Below are positions 55,574 to 63,896 of a stretch of DNA of 64,000 nt, in pieces. Position 1 is the stretch's first letter, and every line of letters starts with the position of its first letter. Source of the stretch: CAXBNV01 sp963977185 (lineage in GTDB: Bacteria > Pseudomonadota > Gammaproteobacteria > JAGOUU01); assembly GCA_963977185.1 (NCBI GenBank), contig CAXBNV010000005.1, positions 33,459-97,458 on the forward strand. Direction: 5' to 3'. A program made the position numbers and the translations under genes. The notes beneath the pieces were generated by a model. The model was not told the origin of the DNA, made no database searches, and worked only from the letters and a program-made list of their open reading frames with translations.

Positions 55574-57091
55574 TCACATGGGTTTATTTTTATTTTCAAC
55601 TTTATGTTCAAAGTTAAAAAATAAAGAAAGAATAGAAACAGGAATAGACACAAAAATCATATATAATAATTCATACAACTTTTGCATAAAACTTCTCGCT
55701 TCTTGGGGCTCATCATTTGCAACTCTATTACTGTTAGAAGCAACTTGCGAAATATTTTCCGGTGAATATACTACGCTGACAACAGATGAACAACAATCTG
55801 TACCTATATTTGTTGCAACATTTATAACTAATTCGTCAATATAACTCTTGATAATGTCATTTAAATTATAATTCTCAAAATCTTCTTTTACTATTGGTAA
55901 TATTGGTTTTGGCGCTGAAACAACAACATCTAAAAATTTTAATATAAACTGACTATTAGATTCAATATTATTTTTAATAAACAAATTTTTTATATAACAC
56001 ATAAACTTACCTAAAATATCGGTATGTATCTCGGATAAAATTTCAGCTTTATTTTTATTTTGCCATCCGAATTTATTTTTAATAAATTCTGGTAGCTCAA
56101 AATGCTCTAAACCAGCTTCACTTGTTAAAGCTTTTAATATTAACTTTATATTATGAAACTCTATATACGTAATTAAAATCTCTTTTGATAAATTATTTAA
56201 GCCATCTAATTTAAGAGATTTTTTTTTAATAAAATTATTTGCTCCTATTAGATCAAGTTCAACTGGATTTGCATTAATATTTTTAATATCAATATAATCC
56301 AGAGAATACATATCTCTAAGAGATGGGAGAATATAGTCAACATTAACCGGTGTATCTAAAAAATAATTATCTTTCACAGCATCATGATTAACAGCTTCTA
56401 TAAAAGCTAACCTTAATATATTAAAATAAACCTCTAATCTATTGGCAAAATTAGCGTCTTTTCTTACTATTGGTAAATATTTTTCTGTAATAACAGCATT
56501 TATTTTTTTAATATCTCCTGGAAGTACAGTGTTAAAATCTTTGTTATTTTTAGAATAATTTAATAAGTTTATTACAGAATATACTACACAATACTGATTA
56601 TCAGTTTGCTGTAATTTATTAATGCCATCTGTAACTTTATATCCAGGAATATTAAAACTACTTGCTCGAGCTATAGCTTTTGGATCTAATAAAATTATCT
56701 CTTTTTTTTCATTATCAATAAAAGCTGCAACTGCATGCTGCACTCCATAGCATAACATTGGAATAATAGTTAAAACATTTTTACTGTTTGGCAGCTCCTT
56801 TTGATAAACAATGCTGGTGAAAATAGCACGGCTTAAACTATCACTTTCAACATGCCCACTGTGTAAAAAAGGATTTAAATATACTTCAGTATCTTTTATA
56901 TCTAAATCTTTAATAATTTCTTTTAAAATAGATAACGCAATGGGTAACTGCTGTTCAATAGAATTTTGATTGGTTATTGTAACTTCTGGGTATTTACTAA
57001 AAATTTCTTGTAATGCATTAGCCATATATATACCATATTGTGATTGTTGATTAATACACTGTTTAAGCATGCAGCTTAACTTGTTAGGCAC
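55574..57091 (-). CDS. CE-clan cysteine protease with C-terminal membrane segment, candidate effector
   Basis: The 505-residue product has an Ulp1-like catalytic arrangement: His119 in GVQHAVAAFID, Asp136 in LLDPKA 17 residues on, Gln162, and Cys168 in QQTDNQYCVVYSVINLL. The 17-residue His-Asp and 6-residue Gln-Cys distances equal those in yeast Ulp1 (His514, Asp531, Gln574, Cys580), whose Cys motif QPNGYDCGIYVC aligns well. CE-clan enzymes in intracellular bacteria remove ubiquitin, SUMO or NEDD8 from host proteins, or are YopJ-type acetyltransferases. A long unrecognised region follows, then a hydrophobic stretch at about 473-492 (YELLYMIFVSIPVSILSLFF) and a basic tail, suggesting membrane anchoring. 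The start is a GTG at 57091, with an ATG at 57070 as alternative. The gene lies antisense inside the rsx operon. Fold is well supported. Substrate and secretion are unknown. Confidence 0.8.
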   Translation of the reverse strand: MPNKLSCMLKQCINQQSQYGIYMANALQEIFSKYPEVTITNQNSIEQQLPIALSILKEIIKDLDIKDTEVYLNPFLHSGHVESDSLSRAIFTSIVYQKELPNSKNVLTIIPMLCYGVQHAVAAFIDNEKKEIILLDPKAIARASSFNIPGYKVTDGINKLQQTDNQYCVVYSVINLLNYSKNNKDFNTVLPGDIKKINAVITEKYLPIVRKDANFANRLEVYFNILRLAFIEAVNHDAVKDNYFLDTPVNVDYILPSLRDMYSLDYIDIKNINANPVELDLIGANNFIKKKSLKLDGLNNLSKEILITYIEFHNIKLILKALTSEAGLEHFELPEFIKNKFGWQNKNKAEILSEIHTDILGKFMCYIKNLFIKNNIESNSQFILKFLDVVVSAPKPILPIVKEDFENYNLNDIIKSYIDELVINVATNIGTDCCSSVVSVVYSPENISQVASNSNRVANDEPQEARSFMQKLYELLYMIFVSIPVSILSLFFNFEHKVENKNKPM

Positions 57092-57127
57092 TTAACTTCA
57101 AGGTTTATTTGAATTATTTTTAGATTT

Positions 57128-58123
57128 ATGCAATATAATAACATTTCTATTAAAAAGCCAAGATCCATTACTATAGTTATGCTTGAAGTACTTGCAGCAC
57201 TACTTCCTGCTATAATTTGCATGATATATTTTTATGGAATAAATTATTTATTTTATATTCTTAACAGCTCATTATGTGCAATTTTATCAGAAGGCTTAAT
57301 TTTATATACAAGAGGTCAAAATTTAACAAATATTATATACCGCATTAAAGATCTAAGTGCAGTTGTTACCGCCATATTATTATCACTATGTATGCCGCCT
57401 GATATCCCTTGGTATCTGCTTTCTCTAGGCACAATCTTTGCTATTATTCTGGCCAAACAATTATATGGTGGGCTTGGTCAAAATATATTCAACCCTGCCA
57501 TGGTTGGTTATTGTATATTATTAATATCTTTTCCTGCAATATTTACTAATTGGCCAGTTACTGAAAATATCAAAAACTTTAATTATAACTTTATAGAAAA
57601 TAATACAAATTATAATATCTATGATTCTATAAGTTCAGCAACACCTTTAGAAACAATAAAATCACAAACCAAAAATGATCAGACTATTTATAATATTCAA
57701 AAAAATAATCAGACTATTTTTAGTGCTTGGTCATTAATTAATTTATGTTATCTAATAGGTGGAATTTATTTAATCCTAAGAAAAATTATCACATTTATTC
57801 CATCATTAACTTTTCTAGTAACTTTAAGTGGTTTAGCATTGCTTTTATCAAATATTAACTCAGATATATATCCAGACATAATTATAACTCTATTTTCAGG
57901 CTCAACTATGATTGCTGCGTTCTTTATAATTACCGATCCTGTTACAATGCCAGCTAATACTAAAAGTAAAATTATCTATGTTTTTGGTATCGCATTTTTC
58001 ACTTATATAATTAGAACTTTTGCAGGGTATCCAGATGGCGTAGCCTTTAGTGTATTGCTAATGAATGCAACTGTGCCATTATTAGATAAAATAAATATTC
58101 CAAAGCCTTTCGGAGTTTATTAA
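57128..58123 (+). CDS. rsxD: Rnf/Rsx complex membrane flavoprotein subunit D
   Basis: RsxD is the multi-span subunit that carries covalently bound FMN and forms part of the ion path. The 331-residue product has about ten helices, LAKQLYGGLGQNIFNPAMVGYC in the middle, and SATPLETIKS at 170-179, where Thr172 is the expected phosphoester FMN site. VTMPANTKSKIIYVFGIAFFTYIIRTF and FAGYPDGVAFSVLLMNATVP near the end are typical. It starts 36 bases from the divergent protease gene, so the rsx operon is interrupted between C and D. Confidence 0.96.
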   Translation: MQYNNISIKKPRSITIVMLEVLAALLPAIICMIYFYGINYLFYILNSSLCAILSEGLILYTRGQNLTNIIYRIKDLSAVVTAILLSLCMPPDIPWYLLSLGTIFAIILAKQLYGGLGQNIFNPAMVGYCILLISFPAIFTNWPVTENIKNFNYNFIENNTNYNIYDSISSATPLETIKSQTKNDQTIYNIQKNNQTIFSAWSLINLCYLIGGIYLILRKIITFIPSLTFLVTLSGLALLLSNINSDIYPDIIITLFSGSTMIAAFFIITDPVTMPANTKSKIIYVFGIAFFTYIIRTFAGYPDGVAFSVLLMNATVPLLDKINIPKPFGVY

Positions 58124-58128
58124 GTTTC

Positions 58129-58830
58129 ATGCTAAATATTAATCATAAAAATAAAAAATCTATAATAATTTTTATAACTATATCTGTTATTACAGTTTTT
58201 ATTGTAACTTCTGTATATTTATTAGCTCAAAATAAAATTACTGAAAACAAAGAAAATCATCAAAAAAGTATTTTAAATAAAATTTTAAGCTCAGATAGCA
58301 TTAAATATAATAATAATATTTTAAAAAGCATTATATATATAAAAAATAATCAATATTTAAAATCCCAGGATTACTTACCTGTTTATATAGCAACATTTAA
58401 TAATAAAATTACAGCTATTATTATTGAAACTATTGCTCCTGATGGTTATAACGGAAAAATTAATGTTTTAGTTGCACTAAAGCCTAATTTTCAAAATATA
58501 AAATCTAGTAAAATTATTAATATTAAAATTACTAATCATGAAGAAACTCCTGGACTTGGCGATAAATTTGATGAAAATAAATATCATCAAAAAGCTACAA
58601 AATGGTTAAATTTATTTCAAGATAAATCTTTAATGAATCCTCAGAATAATAAAAAATGGACCGTTAAAAAAGATTATAACGATGCGATTATTGACTCTTG
58701 GACAGGAGCAACAATAACACCAAGAGCTATAACAAAGGCTGCATATAACGTTTTATTGTTTTTTGAAAAAAATTATAAAACTATTATAGATACTAAATAT
58801 AAAGAAAAAATTATTATTCAAAATTTTTAA
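58129..58830 (+). CDS. rsxG: Rnf/Rsx complex flavoprotein subunit G
   Basis: RsxG carries covalent FMN on the periplasmic side. The 233-residue product has an N-terminal membrane helix (about 12-33) and the flavinylation motif SWTGATITPRAI at about 190-201, with Thr195 as the acceptor. The FMN transferase ApbE is not in the window. GYNGKINVLVALKPN and HEETPGLGDKF are typical RnfG segments. It starts 5 bases after rsxD. Confidence 0.96.
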   Translation: MLNINHKNKKSIIIFITISVITVFIVTSVYLLAQNKITENKENHQKSILNKILSSDSIKYNNNILKSIIYIKNNQYLKSQDYLPVYIATFNNKITAIIIETIAPDGYNGKINVLVALKPNFQNIKSSKIINIKITNHEETPGLGDKFDENKYHQKATKWLNLFQDKSLMNPQNNKKWTVKKDYNDAIIDSWTGATITPRAITKAAYNVLLFFEKNYKTIIDTKYKEKIIIQNF

Positions 58831-58844
58831 CTGATTTTTTAATT

Positions 58845-59396
58845 ATGTCTAAAAGTTATAAAAATATTATTCAAGATGGATTATGGTTTAACAATCCAGG
58901 CTTAGTTCAGTTTTTAGGATTATGTCCTTTACTTGCAGTGTCAACATCTTTTACAAATGGCTCAACTTTAGGTATTGCCACTATTTTAGTTTTGATGTGC
59001 TCAAATTTACTTATATCTCTTTTAAGAAACATTATTCCATATTATCTTAGAATACCTATTTTTGTTTTAATAATTGCAGGCTTTGTAACCTTAAGCCAAA
59101 TTGCATTAGCTGCAATAAATTATGATTTATATCACAATTTAGGCTTATTTTTAGCTCTTATTACAACCAACTGTGCGGTACTTGGTCGTATAGAAGCTTT
59201 TGCCTATAAAAACACGCCAAAAAAAGCTATACTAGATGGCTTCATGCAAGGCATAGGCTTTACTTTAGTTTTAATTATCATAGGCTTGATTAGAGAGGGT
59301 CTTTCTGATTTTTTAATGTTTATTTTACCTCCAGGGGCTTTTATAGTTTTAGGTTTTTTAATAGCTTTTAAAAATTATATTAATAAAATTAAGTAA
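58845..59396 (+). CDS. rsxE: Rnf/Rsx complex subunit E
   Basis: RsxE is the inverted homologue of RsxA and together with it forms the membrane core. The 183-residue product has six helices, NNPGLVQFLGLCPLLAVSTSF near the start with the cluster Cys, and LITTNCAVLGRIEAFA in the middle. It is shorter at the C-terminus than the E. coli protein, but the conserved core is complete. It starts 14 bases after rsxG and is followed by nth. Confidence 0.95.
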   Translation: MSKSYKNIIQDGLWFNNPGLVQFLGLCPLLAVSTSFTNGSTLGIATILVLMCSNLLISLLRNIIPYYLRIPIFVLIIAGFVTLSQIALAAINYDLYHNLGLFLALITTNCAVLGRIEAFAYKNTPKKAILDGFMQGIGFTLVLIIIGLIREGLSDFLMFILPPGAFIVLGFLIAFKNYINKIK

Positions 59397-59436
59397 TAAA
59401 CATGTTTATATTATTTGAATTCTAAATATCATCATA

Positions 59437-60069
59437 ATGAACCAGCAAAAAATCACTAAAATATTTGAGATATTTAAAAAAAATAACCCAAGCCCAACTA
59501 CCGAGCTAAATTATAATTCTACTTTTGAATTATTAATTGCTGTAATTTTATCAGCTCAAGCAACGGATATAAGTGTTAATAAAGCCACAAAAGAGTTATA
59601 TTCTGTTGCAAACACACCTGAAAAAATATATCACTTAGGCTTAGATAAATTAAAACACTATATAAAGTCTATAGGCCTATATAACAGTAAAGCTAGTAAT
59701 ATTATTAAAACTTGTAAAATTCTATCAGAGCATCATAATTCAGTAGTCCCAAAAACTCGATTAGAATTAGAAAATCTCCCTGGAGTTGGTAGAAAAACAG
59801 CCAATGTTATTTTAAATACAGCTTTTGATGAACCAACCATGGCTGTCGATACTCACATATTTCGTCTAGCAAATAGATTAAATCTAGCTCCAGGTAAAAC
59901 TCCATTAGAAGTCGAGAAAAACTTACTCATGAAAATACCAAATAAATTCAAAAAAGATGCCCACCATTGGTTGATATTACATGGTAGATATATTTGCACA
60001 GCTAAAAAACCCAAGTGTAGTCAATGTGTTATTAACCACTTGTGTGAATATAGTAATAAAAATGTTTAA
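59437..60069 (+). CDS. nth: Endonuclease III
   Basis: Nth is the DNA glycosylase/AP lyase that removes oxidised pyrimidines. The 210-residue product has LLIAVILSAQATDISVNKAT, the helix-hairpin-helix LPGVGRKTANVILNTAF with the catalytic Lys, VDTHIFRLANRL with the catalytic Asp, and the [4Fe-4S] loop CTAKKPKCSQCVINHLC. It closes the rsx cluster, as in other gammaproteobacteria. Confidence 0.97.
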   Translation: MNQQKITKIFEIFKKNNPSPTTELNYNSTFELLIAVILSAQATDISVNKATKELYSVANTPEKIYHLGLDKLKHYIKSIGLYNSKASNIIKTCKILSEHHNSVVPKTRLELENLPGVGRKTANVILNTAFDEPTMAVDTHIFRLANRLNLAPGKTPLEVEKNLLMKIPNKFKKDAHHWLILHGRYICTAKKPKCSQCVINHLCEYSNKNV

Positions 60070-60112
60070 AATAATGAAAATTTAGGTAGAATATAGTCTT
60101 TTAAATTTAGTT

Positions 60113-60973
60113 TTGTTACATATGCTTTTATCTAAATATCCAAAATCTATTATTAAAGAGCTAAAAACACTGTATAAAGAATTCAATAAGCTTGTTATAA
60201 AAAACAATCAAGATAGAAATGGCGATGATATCAAAAATCTTAAGAACCAATTTAGTCTTTTAACCATAGAGCCAAATATCTCAATTATTAGCTTATTACT
60301 TTTAAAAAATAATTTAAAAATTAAAAACATCCAAAAATACAATAAAGTTCTTTTAATTACCGAGCTTTATCTTATAGGATTTACGCTACATCTCAATATA
60401 GAAAATCCCAAATTTCAACAAAGTCATAATAAAGAATCACCTTTTTCTGATAAAGAGAATATTAAGACTCTTCAGGTTTTATTAGGAGATTTTTTATTTA
60501 CTAAAATATTTGAAATTATTTTATCTATTGATAATAAAGATATATTAGAACTATTTGCTAAATATAATAAAAAAATATCAGAAGGTATGTTAGAGCTTAA
60601 ACAGTTATCAAACTCTAATGATATAGAAAAAATTATAGAGACTTATAAAGACATATACGGCTCTTTTTTTAAACTATGCTTTGAATCAATAATAATTTTA
60701 AGTCGTGAAGACACTGAAAATAACGCAGATAATATTAAATTAATTTCAGAAATCAAAGCAATTAGTTGCTATATTGAGTCTTTTTTTAGTGTTATCAATA
60801 TTTATAAAAATATATATATCTATAATTTTGCTAGCGAATCAATTGAGCTAGATAAACTTAAAGAATATTTAATAAATGATCTCTACAATATAGAAAGTCA
60901 TATTATCCAAAATAAATACACTAAAGATTTAACCAATTATTTAAATAATATTATTATCAGGATAAAAACTTAA
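60113..60973 (+). CDS. Unknown helical protein, possibly a degenerate prenyl-synthase fold
   Basis: I do not recognise this 286-residue, mostly helical protein with certainty. A middle stretch follows the trans-prenyl diphosphate synthase pattern in order: LLITELYLIGFTLHLNIEN (81-99, where active enzymes have a helix and DDxxD), VLLGDFLFTKIFEIILSID (122-140) and FAKYNKKISEGMLELKQLS (148-166). The catalytic Asp-rich motifs are absent, so it would be non-catalytic. The start is a TTG at 60113, or the ATG at 60122. No Shine-Dalgarno site is clear. It ends one base before the next unknown gene, so the two are probably co-transcribed. It could be an accessory subunit or an unrelated helical protein. 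Confidence 0.7.
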   Translation: MLHMLLSKYPKSIIKELKTLYKEFNKLVIKNNQDRNGDDIKNLKNQFSLLTIEPNISIISLLLLKNNLKIKNIQKYNKVLLITELYLIGFTLHLNIENPKFQQSHNKESPFSDKENIKTLQVLLGDFLFTKIFEIILSIDNKDILELFAKYNKKISEGMLELKQLSNSNDIEKIIETYKDIYGSFFKLCFESIIILSREDTENNADNIKLISEIKAISCYIESFFSVINIYKNIYIYNFASESIELDKLKEYLINDLYNIESHIIQNKYTKDLTNYLNNIIIRIKT

Positions 60974-60974
60974 T

Positions 60975-62051
60975 ATGCCACATAAAAATACTTTACATAC
61001 GCCAGATAATAATAAAAACAAATCTTTTTATTCCAAGTCAAATTTTGCATTTGGACGATTAAATAACACTCCTAGAAGAAGCACTGAGATTTCCGGTATA
61101 GGCAATGAATATTATAATGAAAATAATAATGCTTCTGAAAAACACAGACCTGTTACTCAAACTATAATGTCGCAATCTCCATCTTCTGGTTTTTTACGTT
61201 TATATGGCAAAACTCCAAATGGCTCATCAATGGTTTCAAGAAGAAGTGTTTCAGTTAGAATAAAATCTAGTGATGGAATAAATATAAAGGAGCTTAATGT
61301 TCCGATATTTTCACCAAGTAAAGAGCCTGCCTCATCATCTAACTTTACTCCTATACTATTTACTCCTGAGGTAAGCAAACAACTATCGTTTGATGATGAT
61401 GATGATGATACCTCAGAAAACAACTCATCATTTAATGAACACACTATGACCAAAAAGATAAGCCTTAACCCCAAAATGGAAAGGTGTTCCGGGACAAGAA
61501 CCCCATCTCAAAAACAAGTAACAGGTGCATCAGCAAAAGATTATTTATCTCAAAAGATATCAAAATATGATCTAAAGCAACTTGACAAAATAAGACCCAA
61601 GTGGTTTGAATACTTTAAGGCAAACACTAATACCTCGTATGAATGGTTGCATGCCATAGCTTTTTCTTTATATCCAAAAAAACAAGGGACACCGCAAACA
61701 AAAGAGAACCTTGCTATTGGCACAAAAGAAAGTAACTCTGAAATGATTATTTGGGAAACTGTTGCTAAAGAATTTGCAAAAACCAATAAAATAACACTTG
61801 ACGTTAAATTTCACTTATTTGATGACACTCAAATTATTGATAAAATAGATTACTCTATAGAAATTTATCACCTTAATAAAATAATTGAGTTAAATTTTGA
61901 ATTCGAATCTTTTAATCCAAAATGTATTCTAGGAAAACAAGCAGACATAAAAAACATAATAGCTATTGTTCAAGGTGAAATGAAGAAATTAGATTTAGAA
62001 GAAACAACCAAACCATCACCGGCAAAAAAATCAAGGACATCTTATATTTAA
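60975..62051 (+). CDS. Unknown, disordered protein with possible nuclease-like C-terminal domain
   Basis: The 358-residue product is not one I recognise. Residues 1-180 are rich in Ser, Pro, Asn and Thr, with an Asp run at 140-145, and are likely disordered. A more ordered region from about 185 has YEWLHAIAFSL (His226), then ENLAIGT (Asn245), ESNSEMIIWE (Asn254, Met257, Glu261). The layout H, then N-L, then N-x-x-M-x-x-x-E resembles HNH-type toxin nucleases. This is a motif impression, not a match to a named family. The C-terminus PAKKSRTSYI is basic and resembles a nuclear localisation signal. There is no signal peptide. It directly follows the helical unknown gene and precedes a ClC transporter. 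Effector status is inference. Confidence 0.72.
   Translation: MPHKNTLHTPDNNKNKSFYSKSNFAFGRLNNTPRRSTEISGIGNEYYNENNNASEKHRPVTQTIMSQSPSSGFLRLYGKTPNGSSMVSRRSVSVRIKSSDGINIKELNVPIFSPSKEPASSSNFTPILFTPEVSKQLSFDDDDDDTSENNSSFNEHTMTKKISLNPKMERCSGTRTPSQKQVTGASAKDYLSQKISKYDLKQLDKIRPKWFEYFKANTNTSYEWLHAIAFSLYPKKQGTPQTKENLAIGTKESNSEMIIWETVAKEFAKTNKITLDVKFHLFDDTQIIDKIDYSIEIYHLNKIIELNFEFESFNPKCILGKQADIKNIIAIVQGEMKKLDLEETTKPSPAKKSRTSYI
61392..61409 (+). repeat. Six GAT repeats coding an Asp run
   Basis: Six tandem GAT triplets encode Asp within the disordered half of the unknown protein at 60975-62051. Slippage here would change length by whole codons, so it would not switch the gene off. Confidence 0.8.
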
Positions 62052-62094
62052 GTTATAATATTTATATTAACCTTTTTAAATTAGATTACAGAGC

Positions 62095-63459
62095 ATGGAT
62101 GCAAACTATCATACAATTAAAAAAAATAGCTTAACTCATAATTGTTATATCTTAATGTTAAGCTTAATAATAGGAGCACTTGCGGGAATTAGTTCTGCTA
62201 TTTTTATATACTTATATAATCTTTTTCATAATTTATTCTTTTCTGGAAAAATAAGTTTTTTATATAACCCTAGTGAATACACTACATTATCTCCTTTCGG
62301 TTTTTTAATTATATTCATTCCTGTCATAGGCTCTATAATCGTGGCATTTCTTATAAAAAATATTGCCCCCGATGCTAAAGGTAGCGGGGTTCCTCAAGTA
62401 ATGAAAGCCATTATAATTAACAAAGGATATATTAACCCCATTACGGGGATAATAAAATTTTTTACATCTAGCATATCTTTAGGCTCTGGCGGATCCATAG
62501 GAATTGAAGGACCAATATCTTTAATAGGAGCAACAATTGGTTCAATATTTGGGAAAATACGAACTATAACTTATCAAGAAAAAACATCTTTACTTGCTGC
62601 TGGCGCAGGCGCAGGTATTGCAACAATATTTGACACCCCACTTGCAGGATTTACTTTCGCAATAGAGTTGCTAATAGTAAAATTTAATGCAAAAAATATA
62701 ATGCCTGTTGCTGCAGCTGTAACTAGTTCAATATATATTAATAAGTTATTTAATATAACAAACCCTTTTTTAAATATTATATCTATACCCACAATGACCA
62801 GTGCAACTCATTACTTTGATATTATTTTAATTATTGTACTTGGAGTTATTTCAGGACTTTGGGCTTTATTATTTATACAGGCTTTATATTTTACAGAAGA
62901 TTTTTTTAATAAACTTAGTAATAATTATTATATTCGTCATAGCTTAGCTATGCTTATAGTTGGCATAATGATTTTCCTCTTTGCAAAATTTTCAGGACAA
63001 TATCATATCGAAGGCATTGGTCATGCGACTATTATAAGTATATTAAAAAATATTTTAAGCAATCCTTATTTCTTGTTGTTATTATTAATAGCTAAATTAT
63101 TAGCAACATGCTTAACATTAGGAACTGGAGCTTCTGGTGGAATATTATCACCCACTTTATTTATGGGTGCATGTTTAGGTGGGCTATTTGCCATAATATG
63201 CCAAAAATTATTTCCTTTTGTAGACATAAACAATACTTACTTTATTCTTGCTGCAATGTCTGCAATGCTTGCTGGGGTTACTGGAGCTGTTTTAACAAGT
63301 ATTATAATGCTGATAGAATTAACTTCTAGCTTCAATTCTATTTTATTTTTATTACTTGCAAGCTCTATATCTTATTTTATTAGAAAAACTTTTTGCTATA
63401 ACAATATTTATACAAAAAACTTACAGCGCCAAGGAATAATTTATCCGTATTCCTTATAA
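62095..63459 (+). CDS. ClC-family chloride channel/transporter
   Basis: The 454-residue product is a full ClC protein with about 16 to 18 helical segments. It has GSGVPQ (96-101), GSGGSIGIEGP (130-140) and GTGASGGILSP in the last third, the anion-site loops. The gating Glu is kept (Glu138, E148 in the E. coli protein). The internal proton Glu, E203 in E. coli, is Leu192 here in the sequence LAGFTFAIELLIVKF. No C-terminal CBS domains are present. ClC proteins move chloride, often with proton exchange, and bacterial forms help acid resistance. The GREGP Arg is Ile. It lies between unknown genes. Confidence 0.93.
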   Translation: MDANYHTIKKNSLTHNCYILMLSLIIGALAGISSAIFIYLYNLFHNLFFSGKISFLYNPSEYTTLSPFGFLIIFIPVIGSIIVAFLIKNIAPDAKGSGVPQVMKAIIINKGYINPITGIIKFFTSSISLGSGGSIGIEGPISLIGATIGSIFGKIRTITYQEKTSLLAAGAGAGIATIFDTPLAGFTFAIELLIVKFNAKNIMPVAAAVTSSIYINKLFNITNPFLNIISIPTMTSATHYFDIILIIVLGVISGLWALLFIQALYFTEDFFNKLSNNYYIRHSLAMLIVGIMIFLFAKFSGQYHIEGIGHATIISILKNILSNPYFLLLLLIAKLLATCLTLGTGASGGILSPTLFMGACLGGLFAIICQKLFPFVDINNTYFILAAMSAMLAGVTGAVLTSIIMLIELTSSFNSILFLLLASSISYFIRKTFCYNNIYTKNLQRQGIIYPYSL

Positions 63460-63585
63460 TATCAACATTTAGCCTTCAGCTATTTCATTATATTTCAAAT
63501 AGTTATAATTTAGATAAAACTTATTTAAATTTCACACATCCAAATAACCATATATTAAAAATCAATAAAATCTGGAGTATTTATT

Positions 63586-63852
63586 ATGAAAAAAATATAT
63601 TTATTTATGATCTGCTGTCTAAGTTTTATTTTCTCAGGATCTATGTTTGCAGCAAAGACCGTTGAAATGAATGACTCAAAAGTTAACTATCAGAAAGTTG
63701 GCGGTGGCGAGGACATGAGTGACAGCGAGGATAGAGATGATGTTAAGAATAAACTAAATAATGACAATGATGTCAGTGATGATAATGATAATGATGATGA
63801 CGATGAAATGGATAATGATGACACCGATGATAAAGAAGACAGCAAAGTATAA
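63586..63852 (+). CDS. Small secreted acidic protein, unknown
   Basis: The 88-residue product has a clear Sec signal peptide (MKKIYLFMICCLSFIFSGSMFA, cleaved before AKTVE). The mature part is almost wholly Asp, Asn, Ser, Glu and Lys, so it is acidic and disordered. GGAG lies nine bases before the ATG, and a strong terminator follows, so it is a real single-gene unit. The low-complexity mature part gives no family. Calcium or other cation binding is possible but unsupported. Confidence 0.8.
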   Translation: MKKIYLFMICCLSFIFSGSMFAAKTVEMNDSKVNYQKVGGGEDMSDSEDRDDVKNKLNNDNDVSDDNDNDDDDEMDNDDTDDKEDSKV

Positions 63853-63865
63853 AATATAATTTTTA

Positions 63866-63896
63866 GGGCTTGAAATTTAAATTCAAGCCCTCTTTT
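63866..63896 (+). terminator. Rho-independent terminator of the acidic protein gene
   Basis: A 9-bp stem (63866-63874 with 63882-63890) with a GC-rich base and 7-base loop is followed by TCTTTT, 13 bases after the stop codon. The last 100 bases of the window hold no gene that I can see. Confidence 0.85.
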
